The position numbers and the translations under genes were made by a program. The notes beneath the pieces were generated by a model. The model was given only the letters and a program-made list of their open reading frames with translations, had not been told where the DNA came from and searched no databases. A stretch of 6,284 bases of DNA from contig JAQTNZ010000167.1 of NCBI GenBank assembly GCA_028713595.1, positions 1 to 6,284 of the forward strand, written 5' to 3'. This stretch comes from Methylovulum sp. (lineage in GTDB: Bacteria > Pseudomonadota > Gammaproteobacteria > Methylococcales > Methylomonadaceae). Shown piece after piece: positions 1 through 6,284 of the stretch (the stretch's first letter is position 1; each line of letters opens with the position of its first letter).

Positions 1-102
1 GAGGGGGTCAGCCGGGCCACCACCCGTACCGTGGTCAATTCCGCATTTAGTATTTTAGGCCTTGATTTTATTCTTACCGCTCTCATGTTTGGAGACAATT
101 GA
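1..102 (+). CDS. mlaE: MlaE permease, C-terminal fragment (5' end outside window)
   Basis: The frame is open from the first base and gives 33 residues before TGA at 100-102. The segment begins [14 protein letters not shown] and continues through a hydrophobic stretch ([16 protein letters not shown]). This matches the C-terminal end of MlaE-family permeases (the GVxRATTRxVV pattern followed by the last membrane helix). MlaE is the membrane-spanning subunit of the MlaFEDB ABC transporter in the inner membrane, which moves phospholipids to keep the outer leaflet of the outer membrane free of them. The mlaD start codon lies one base after this stop, and the mlaD ribosome-binding site lies inside the last codons of mlaE. 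The two are therefore almost certainly co-transcribed. Only the tail is visible, so the assignment rests on that motif plus the mlaD neighbour. Confidence 0.85.
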   Translation, partial: EGVSRATTRTVVNSAFSILGLDFILTALMFGDN

Positions 103-103
103 C

Positions 104-567
104 ATGCAGCACACCAGTACCCAGGACACGCTTGTCGGACTTTTTGTCGCGGCAGGGATTGCCGGACTGTTTTTTTTGAGTTTTCAAGCCAGTAACTTAA
201 GCTCGTTTACCCAAAAAGACACCTATACCGTGACCGCCCGGTTTGATAATTCCGGCGGCTTAAAAATCAAGTCACCCGTATCGGCGGCGGGCGTTAAAAT
301 CGGCCAAGTCAGCAATATCAGTTTTGACCCGAAAACCTACCAATCGGTGGTGGTCATGCAAATTGAAGCACAATACAACACCTTGCCCGATGACACCACA
401 GCCAGTGTATTTACGGCAGGGTTGTTGGGTGAGCAATATGTCAGTCTGGAGCCAGGTGGGTCGGAGACATTTTTAAAAGACCACAGCGCTATCGATATTA
501 CCCAGCCCGCCATCATTTTAGAAAAAGCGATTGGGCAATTTTTATTTAAAGCGGCGGAAGAGAAAAA

Positions 568-571
<4 letters not shown>
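104..571 (+). CDS. mlaD: MlaD, MCE-domain lipid-binding subunit of the Mla transporter
   Basis: This 155-aa protein is the periplasmic, membrane-anchored MCE subunit of MlaFEDB. In the family it forms a hexameric ring with a hydrophobic pore for phospholipid passage. Residues about 9-29 form one N-terminal membrane helix. The MCE domain spans about 39-117, with the typical SAAGVKIGQV segment (60-69) and GLLGEQYVSLEPG (106-118). The C-terminal helix ILEKAIGQFLF (138-148) resembles the pore-lining helix of E. coli MlaD. E. coli MlaD is 183 aa, so this one is slightly short. The ATG at 104 is chosen over the upstream in-frame TTG at 62. It has GGAG at 91-94 and starts the usual cytoplasmic tail before the helix, whereas the TTG extension reads through mlaE coding sequence. 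A run of eight T lies at 170-177 within the membrane-helix codons. The stop overlaps the mlaB start. The expected next gene, mlaC, is absent. Confidence 0.93.
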
Positions 572-2174
<1,603 letters not shown>

Positions 2175-2185
2175 AAGGTTGCCCC

Positions 2186-2815
2186 ATGCTGACGATTGCC
2201 GTATCCAAAGGCCGCATTTACGAAGAAGCCCTGCCGTTTTTGGCGGAGGCCGGTATTATCCCGACCGATGACCCTTCAACTTGCCGAAAGCTGATCCTAC
2301 AAACCACCCGCCCCGATGTGCAACTGGTCATTATCCGCGCTACTGACGTACCGACTTTTGTCGAATACGGCGCTGCGGATTTGGGCATTGCCGGTAAAGA
2401 TGTGCTGCTTGAACACGGCACGGAAGCGTTATACGAACCGTTGGATCTGAACATTGCCCGTTGCCGCCTGATGACCGCCGCGCATAAGGATGCACCGCCC
2501 ATTACCGGACGGGTACGGGTTGCCACCAAGTATGTCAAAACCGCGCAACGCTATTTCGCCAGTTTAGGCATCCAGGCGGACATCATTAAATTGTATGGTT
2601 CTATGGAACTCGCCCCGCTGGTGGGCTTGGCCGATTGCATCGTTGATTTGGTCGATACCGGCAACACTTTAAAAGCCAATGATTTGGAGCCGCGTGAACT
2701 GATTATGAACATTAGCTCCCGTTTAGTGGTCAACAAAGCCGCCATGAAAATGAAGCATGAAGTGATTGCGCAATTGTTGGCGCAGTTTGAAATGACGCTG
2801 GCGAAAAGGGCGTAA
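2186..2815 (+). CDS. hisG: ATP phosphoribosyltransferase, short form (HisG-S)
   Basis: HisG joins ATP and PRPP to make phosphoribosyl-ATP, the first and feedback-controlled step of histidine synthesis in the cytoplasm. The 209-aa length marks the short form. It ends after the catalytic bilobal domain and lacks the roughly 80-residue regulatory domain of long HisG. Short HisG is known to need HisZ, a histidyl-tRNA-synthetase paralogue, for activity and histidine feedback; hisZ is not in this window. Diagnostic segments are [10 protein letters not shown] (65-74) and the PRPP-binding loop [13 protein letters not shown] (153-165). The ATG at 2186 is 12 bases after the murA stop and preceded by AAAAGG at 2173-2178, so it is probably in one transcript with murA. 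In relatives hisD normally follows at once; here it is displaced by about 1.8 kb. Confidence 0.97.
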   Translation: MLTIAVSKGRIYEEALPFLAEAGIIPTDDPSTCRKLILQTTRPDVQLVIIRATDVPTFVEYGAADLGIAGKDVLLEHGTEALYEPLDLNIARCRLMTAAHKDAPPITGRVRVATKYVKTAQRYFASLGIQADIIKLYGSMELAPLVGLADCIVDLVDTGNTLKANDLEPRELIMNISSRLVVNKAAMKMKHEVIAQLLAQFEMTLAKRA

Positions 2816-2822
2816 ATTTAGT

Positions 2823-2832
2823 GGGGGGGGGG
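2823..2832. repeat. Ten-base G homopolymer upstream of the ATPase gene
   Basis: Ten consecutive G residues lie eight bases after the hisG stop and end nine bases before the ATG at 2842. The tract occupies the place of the ribosome-binding site for the ATPase gene, and its G residues could pair with the CCUCC of 16S rRNA. It also lies just inside an alternative GTG start at 2821. Poly-G tracts of this length are prone to slipped-strand length change and also to sequencing error. The base count given is therefore only what this assembly shows. Confidence 0.85.
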
Positions 2833-2841
2833 CGAAAGATT

Positions 2842-3948
2842 ATGATTCAAAGATTGTACATCCATAATTTCAGATGCTTGGAAAACTTTGATCTATCATT
2901 AAAGGATTTGGAGTCGGCTCTGCTGATTGGTAAAAATGGCGTAGGCAAGTCTACTATTGCGTATGCGTTAGAAGTATTTCAGCGTATCGGACGAGGTATA
3001 AATAAGGTTGGTGACCTTGTGAAGCCTAGCGATTTTTCTCGAGGGGACACTAATGTACCGATGCGTTTTGAAATTGAAACCCTATTAAATAATAAGCTTT
3101 ATCACTATATTCTTGCCTTAGAGTTACCAGAAAATTTTTATGAATTGAAAATATTAGAAGAACGGTTATTTGTTGATGGTAAGCCCATTTATTCGCGCGA
3201 GGGTGGGCAAGTTAGTCTCCACAAAAATATATCTTCTTCTTCTTCTTTTATTATTGATTGGCATTTAGTGGCCTTGCCTATTATCCAAAAACAATCGGAT
3301 AAAGACCCTCTGTATATTTTCCAATCTTGGCTGGCGCGGATTATGATACTGATGCCGATTCCAAGGCAGATGAAAGGGGATTCCAATGGTTCAACCTTAT
3401 ATCCTGAACGGGCGGTATCGAATTTTGGTGAATGGTTCACGGGCTTATTGTTGCGCTATCCGGCGGCCTATTCAAGCATTGATACTTATATCCGTAAAAT
3501 TATGCCGGATTTTGACAGCATAGAAAACGATTTGCTTGCCAAGGATGCCAGATCGATAAGTATCCAATTTAAATGCAACAAAGGTCGTTTAAAAATTGAT
3601 TTTGACACGTTATCTGATGGGGAAAAATGCTTTTTCCTATCTGCTATGGTATTGGCCGCCAACAAATATAATGAGCCTTTTTTTTGCTTTTGGGATGAAC
3701 CGGATGACCATTTATCGCTACCAGAGATCAGTCATTTCATTATGGAATTGCGCCGTTCTTTCAAAGAAGGTGGGCAACTCTTAATCACCTCACACAATGC
3801 ATATACAATTGAACGATTTTCCGGTGATAATACTTTTGTCTTGGATAGGAAAACCCACTTGGAACCCACTTTGATAAGGGTGCTTGAAGACATAAAATGG
3901 ACAGGCGACTTAATAACCGCCCTGACGCTGGGCGATATAATTTTATGA
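2842..3948 (+). CDS. AAA family ATPase (ABC/RecF/OLD-like), probable component of a two-gene defence-type cassette
   Basis: This 368-aa protein has a complete ABC-type ATPase core. The N-terminus runs MIQRLYIHNFRCLENF, as in RecF/SMC/OLD-like proteins. Walker A is GKNGVGKST (30-38), an ABC-signature-like LSDGE is at 257-261, Walker B is FFCFWDEP (280-287, Asp285-Glu286) followed by DDHLS, and the switch His318 is in ITSHNAYT. The 220 or so residues between Walker A and the signature are too few for SMC-like long coiled coils, and no nuclease domain follows, so the type is AAA_15/AAA_21-like. Five tandem TCT codons encode Ser131-135. I prefer the ATG at 2842 because it begins at the usual first beta-strand. 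A GTG at 2821 (AAGGG at 2806-2810) would add seven residues including Gly-Gly-Gly. The 3' end overlaps the next gene by ATGA. The gene is AT-rich: bases 3061-3120 contain 16 G/C of 60. The exact function is unknown. By analogy, it may be an ATP-dependent sensor that controls the partner effector. Confidence 0.9.
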   Translation: MIQRLYIHNFRCLENFDLSLKDLESALLIGKNGVGKSTIAYALEVFQRIGRGINKVGDLVKPSDFSRGDTNVPMRFEIETLLNNKLYHYILALELPENFYELKILEERLFVDGKPIYSREGGQVSLHKNISSSSSFIIDWHLVALPIIQKQSDKDPLYIFQSWLARIMILMPIPRQMKGDSNGSTLYPERAVSNFGEWFTGLLLRYPAAYSSIDTYIRKIMPDFDSIENDLLAKDARSISIQFKCNKGRLKIDFDTLSDGEKCFFLSAMVLAANKYNEPFFCFWDEPDDHLSLPEISHFIMELRRSFKEGGQLLITSHNAYTIERFSGDNTFVLDRKTHLEPTLIRVLEDIKWTGDLITALTLGDIIL

Positions 3949-4460
3949 ACCGAGAAAAGCCTCATGTTTTGATATTACCTGAAGATGATGCTAATCGAAA
4001 TATCGTTAATGGTTTTCTTGAGCATTTCAGCATTGACTTTGATGCCATACATGTTTTAAAGCCGGCAGGTGGTTGGAAAATTGCCGCCGATATGTTCGGT
4101 GATACTGTTGCTGCGCGGTTACGGACATACCCTCTAGGAATAGCTATCTTACTGATTGATTTTGACGAAAAGGACGGTAATTTGACAAATGTCGGCTATG
4201 CCCGCAAACGAATCCCCAAAGATTTGCAAAGTGGAATGTTCATTCTTGGAGTGTATTCACAGCCAGAAGATTTAAAAAGCGACTTAAAACGCTCTTTTAG
4301 GCTGATCGGAGAGCAATTGGCAAAGGATTGTTATGACAATACCAATACTCTATGGCAACATCCGCTCCTTAGCCATAACCAAGCTGAATTACAGCGTATG
4401 GTTGCAAATAAAATAATCGAATTAGGCATGACTGCTCGGCAAATTATTTTTGCACAATGA
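3945..4460 (+). CDS. Hypothetical protein with TOPRIM-like acidic motifs, partner of the ATPase
   Basis: This 171-aa soluble protein has no signal peptide or membrane segment and I cannot give it a gene name. Its pattern resembles a minimal TOPRIM fold. Beta-strand HVLILP is followed by the acidic cluster Glu13-Asp14-Asp15 and a helix (ANRNIVNGFLEH). A second hydrophobic strand, IAILLIDFD, ends in Asp72-x-Asp74. A third, FILGVYSQPEDLKSDL, places Glu108-Asp109 where OLD-type TOPRIM proteins have another acidic residue. TOPRIM domains bind metal and cut or rejoin nucleic acid, so a nuclease effector is the inference. The ATG at 3945 is chosen because it overlaps the ATPase stop (ATGA). Starting at ATG 3897 would mean a 52-base overlap and would add 16 residues read from the ATPase's frame. 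There is no Shine-Dalgarno sequence, which fits coupled translation. The pairing resembles AriA-AriB (PARIS) or RloA-RloB, but the protein is shorter than AriB (DUF4435). Confidence 0.85.
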   Translation: MNREKPHVLILPEDDANRNIVNGFLEHFSIDFDAIHVLKPAGGWKIAADMFGDTVAARLRTYPLGIAILLIDFDEKDGNLTNVGYARKRIPKDLQSGMFILGVYSQPEDLKSDLKRSFRLIGEQLAKDCYDNTNTLWQHPLLSHNQAELQRMVANKIIELGMTARQIIFAQ

Positions 4461-4570
4461 AAAAACTAAGATTTTTTAAGGTGTTGTTGCGTAGCCATAA
4501 TTTAATGCTCCGTGTAAAGCCTAGCCATACTGAAACCGTAGAAAAGTTAATCGCCTCTCTAGCGGATTAA
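4457..4570 (+). CDS. Possible 37-aa small protein, coupled to the cassette
   Basis: An ATG at 4457 overlaps the stop of the TOPRIM-like gene as ATGA, the same junction seen between the two cassette genes. The frame stays open for 37 codons to TAA at 4568-4570. The product begins MKKLRFFKVLLRSHN, is rich in Lys, Arg and hydrophobic residues at the N-terminus, and becomes mildly acidic at the end (TETVEKLIASLAD). There is no Shine-Dalgarno sequence of its own, so translation would rely on termination-reinitiation. I recognise no family. The case for a gene is the ATGA overlap and the ATG-AAA-AAA opening. Against it are the small size and the fact that a short open frame like this can occur by chance. 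It could also be the decayed end of a longer element. Confidence 0.3.
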   Translation: MKKLRFFKVLLRSHNLMLRVKPSHTETVEKLIASLAD

Positions 4571-4574
4571 CTTT
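4543..4574 (+). terminator. Inverted repeat at the 3' end of the cassette; weak terminator or operator
   Basis: The left arm AAAGTTAATC (4543-4552) and the right arm GATTAACTTT (4565-4574) are perfect 10-bp reverse complements. Two further G-C pairs inside (GC 4553-4554 with GC 4562-4563) leave one bulged G and a 7-base loop. The arms end in AAA on the left and TTT on the right. It could therefore act as a bidirectional terminator-like hairpin closing the cassette. However, the stem is AT-rich and only three T residues follow, so termination would be weak. Because it spans the last codons of the 37-codon frame, it could instead be an operator or an RNA-stability element. The repeat itself is seen directly; its function is inferred. 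Confidence 0.4.
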
Positions 4575-4628
4575 GCAACCATTGCTATTAATTAAATACC
4601 GCTAATCCTTTTTATTACGCCCAACCCC

Positions 4629-5921
4629 ATGATTAAAAAACTTAACGCAGCTGACACCGGCTTTCTAAAGCAATTGCAAGAACTATTGGCTTGGGATGAA
4701 TCCGATGATCTGGACATCCAGCAGCGGGTGCTGGCTATTCTGGCCGATGTCCGTGCAACTGGTGATGCGGCTGTGCTTAACTACACCAACCGCTTCGACC
4801 ACCGCACGGTTACGGATGCAAGCGAATTGGAATTGCCGAAAGGGGTGCTGAAAGCCGCATGGGAAAATTTGCCCACCGAACAAGCCCATGCCCTGCAAAC
4901 GGCTGCCGAGCGTATCCGGGCTTATAGCGAACATCAAAAACTGGCCTCATGGCAGTATGAAGAAGCCGATGGTACAGTGCTGGGGCAAAAAATCACCCCG
5001 CTGGACAGGGTAGGGCTATATGTGCCGGGCGGTAAGGCCGCGTATCCATCATCGGTATTGATGAACGCCATCCCCGCCAAAGTCGCGGGTGTCGGTGAGC
5101 TGATTATGGTGGTGCCAACCCCGAACGGGGAGACCAACGAGTTGGTGTTGGCCGCCGCCTATATCGCTGGCGTAGACCGCGCCTTTTCCATCGGCGGGGC
5201 GCAAGCGGTCGCGGCCTTGGCTTACGGTACGGACACCATCCCCGCCGTTGCCAAAATTGTCGGCCCTGGCAATATCTACGTTGCCACCGCCAAAAAACTG
5301 GTGTTCGGTCATGTCGGTATTGATATGATCGCCGGCCCTTCGGAAATTCTGGTGATTTGTGACGGCAAAACCAACCCCGATTGGATTGCGATGGATATGT
5401 TTTCGCAAGCCGAACATGACGAAAACGCCCAAGCGATACTGATTAGTGATGATGGCGACTTTCTTGCCGCCGTCGAGCAAAGCATCCATAAGCTGCTGCC
5501 CGATATGGAACGTGCCGACATCATCCGCGCCTCCCTAAGCACACGCGGGGCGTTGATTAAAGTCGATAATTTGGATAGGGCGGCTGAAGTCGCCAATAGT
5601 ATCGCGCCGGAACATTTGGAGTTGTCGGTCGCCGACCCTGAGGCTTTGTGTGCAAAAATACGCCATGCGGGGGCGATTTTTATGGGCCGCTACACCGCCG
5701 AAGCCCTAGGTGATTATTGCGCCGGCCCCAACCATGTCCTGCCTACGTCCAGCACCGCCCGTTTTTCCTCACCGCTGGGGGTTTACGATTTCCAAAAACG
5801 CACCAGCCTGATTAATTGCTCGGCAACAGGTGCGGACACCTTAGGCAAGATCGCCTCGGTATTGGCACGCGGCGAAAGCTTGACCGCCCACGCCCGTTCG
5901 GCGGAATATCGGATAAAGTAG
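4629..5921 (+). CDS. hisD: HisD, histidinol dehydrogenase
   Basis: HisD performs the last two oxidations of histidine synthesis, L-histidinol to histidinal to L-histidine, using two NAD+ and a zinc ion; it works as a cytoplasmic homodimer. The 430-aa length is typical (E. coli 434). The NAD-binding segment is [13 protein letters not shown] (211-223). The family signature starts at IAGPSEI (235-241). The catalytic pair Glu328-His329 is in APEHLEL. The zinc ligands correspond to Gln260, His263, Asp362 and His421. The start at ATG 4629 gives the usual family N-terminus, and Ile-Lys-Lys-Leu follows. It has no Shine-Dalgarno sequence; the preceding bases are CCAACCCC. Composition is GC-rich compared with the cassette upstream (37 G/C of 60 in bases 5101-5160). 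The following gene is not hisC, the common neighbour in this block. Confidence 0.98.
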   Translation: MIKKLNAADTGFLKQLQELLAWDESDDLDIQQRVLAILADVRATGDAAVLNYTNRFDHRTVTDASELELPKGVLKAAWENLPTEQAHALQTAAERIRAYSEHQKLASWQYEEADGTVLGQKITPLDRVGLYVPGGKAAYPSSVLMNAIPAKVAGVGELIMVVPTPNGETNELVLAAAYIAGVDRAFSIGGAQAVAALAYGTDTIPAVAKIVGPGNIYVATAKKLVFGHVGIDMIAGPSEILVICDGKTNPDWIAMDMFSQAEHDENAQAILISDDGDFLAAVEQSIHKLLPDMERADIIRASLSTRGALIKVDNLDRAAEVANSIAPEHLELSVADPEALCAKIRHAGAIFMGRYTAEALGDYCAGPNHVLPTSSTARFSSPLGVYDFQKRTSLINCSATGADTLGKIASVLARGESLTAHARSAEYRIK

Positions 5922-5981
5922 GGTGATGGGTTTATAGCCTGCCTGTAATGCGCTTCTGGACGCACTGTTATTAAGTTCAAA

Positions 5982-6284
5982 ATGAATAACATGGGTTCCT
6001 ATTTGACTATGCACCGCATCCTACTTGTATGTGGAATAACCGCTTGCCTCTTCGCGTTTGTCATCTTAGGTATTGGTGCCGTACTGATTAAACCTGCCAC
6101 AAGAGCAATTGGCGCAGCTCCGACTGACTTAGATGCCCAAATTATTGTTTTGTCACTATCCCCAACGGATTCTATTTCCGGTTGGTTTGTTAAAGGTCAA
6201 GTAGGGGGAGGTGCGGTTCTGCTCTTACATGGGGTGTGGGGCGATCGCAGGGCTATGGTTGAACGGGCGCGTTTTTTGAGCCAT
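5982..6284 (+). CDS. Membrane-anchored alpha/beta-hydrolase-like protein, N-terminal part (3' end outside window)
   Basis: The frame is open from after TAA at 5946-5948 to the window edge and gives 101 residues from ATG 5982. Residues about 13-36 form one strongly hydrophobic segment, either a signal anchor or a signal peptide. The following region is probably extracytoplasmic. GGGAVLLLHGVWGDRRAMVERARFL (shown here as GGGAVLLLHG then VWGDRRAM) resembles the first strand and oxyanion-hole HG motif (83-84) of alpha/beta hydrolases. The GxSxG nucleophile elbow would lie beyond the window. The substrate cannot be told. The start is uncertain: ATG 5982, 5991 and 6009 are all in frame, and none has a clear Shine-Dalgarno sequence; I list the longest. 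The 60-base gap after hisD has no strong terminator, so co-transcription with hisD is possible. Confidence 0.75.
   Translation, partial: MNNMGSYLTMHRILLVCGITACLFAFVILGIGAVLIKPATRAIGAAPTDLDAQIIVLSLSPTDSISGWFVKGQVGGGAVLLLHGVWGDRRAMVERARFLSH

Noticed and set aside
3897..3944. Longer start for the TOPRIM-like protein at ATG 3897
   Set aside because: It would overlap the ATPase gene by 52 bases, and the extra 16 residues do not look like part of the domain. The ATGA start at 3945 leads straight into the first beta-strand.
4573..4598. TTGCAA with TAAATA as a hisD promoter
   Set aside because: The spacer is about 14 bases and the -10 match is three of six. In AT-rich intergenic DNA such matches are expected by chance.
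5049..5489. Minus-strand open frame of 146 codons inside hisD
   Set aside because: It is antisense to conserved hisD coding sequence, is glycine- and histidine-rich as expected of a shadow, and has no family resemblance.
5949..5964. Possible terminator hairpin after hisD (TGCG with CGCA, 8-base loop)
   Set aside because: There are only four base pairs, with a mismatch outside them and no T tract; this is too weak to call.
6003..6030. TTGACT plus TTGTAT, promoter-like, in the last gene
   Set aside because: The -10 box matches consensus at only three positions, and both boxes lie downstream of the likely start, inside the membrane-anchor codons.

Overview
The window looks like chromosomal DNA from a gammaproteobacterium of moderate GC content. 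The order mlaE-mlaD-mlaB-murA-hisG-hisD, all on the + strand, is the classic gammaproteobacterial block linking phospholipid transport, peptidoglycan synthesis and histidine synthesis. Pseudomonads and methanotrophic Methylococcales both carry versions of it. The protein sequences and GC content would suit a Methylococcales-like organism, but that placement is an impression and not a demonstration.

Layout. Bases 1-882 hold the end of mlaE, then mlaD and mlaB, which are parts of the inner-membrane lipid ABC transporter that maintains outer-membrane asymmetry. mlaC, which normally lies between mlaD and mlaB, is absent here. ibaG (BolA family), often found before murA, is also absent. Bases 909-2174 encode a complete MurA with all expected catalytic residues. 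Bases 2186-2815 encode a short-form HisG, the type that needs a HisZ partner. Bases 4629-5921 encode a complete HisD. After hisD comes the 5' end of a membrane-anchored alpha/beta-hydrolase-like gene, which runs off the window.

The unusual part is about 1.8 kb between hisG and hisD (2816-4628). It is visibly richer in A+T than its flanks. It carries a two-gene cassette: a 368-aa ABC/RecF-type AAA ATPase and a 171-aa protein with a TOPRIM-like pattern of acidic residues. The two genes overlap by ATGA. A possible third, 37-aa frame starts at another ATGA overlap. A ten-G tract sits at the cassette's 5' edge and a 10-bp inverted repeat lies near its 3' end. Paired ATPase and TOPRIM-type proteins are the architecture of several anti-phage systems (OLD/Gabija, PARIS AriA-AriB, RloA-RloB/AbiL-like). 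A defence role is therefore the leading hypothesis, but it is inferred from architecture only.

How the genes fit together. No convincing terminator or promoter is visible from mlaE through the second cassette gene, and gaps are short or overlapping. Read-through transcription of the cassette from the mur/his operon is therefore plausible. hisD, lying beyond the inverted repeat and lacking a Shine-Dalgarno sequence, may depend on read-through or on a weak promoter of its own.
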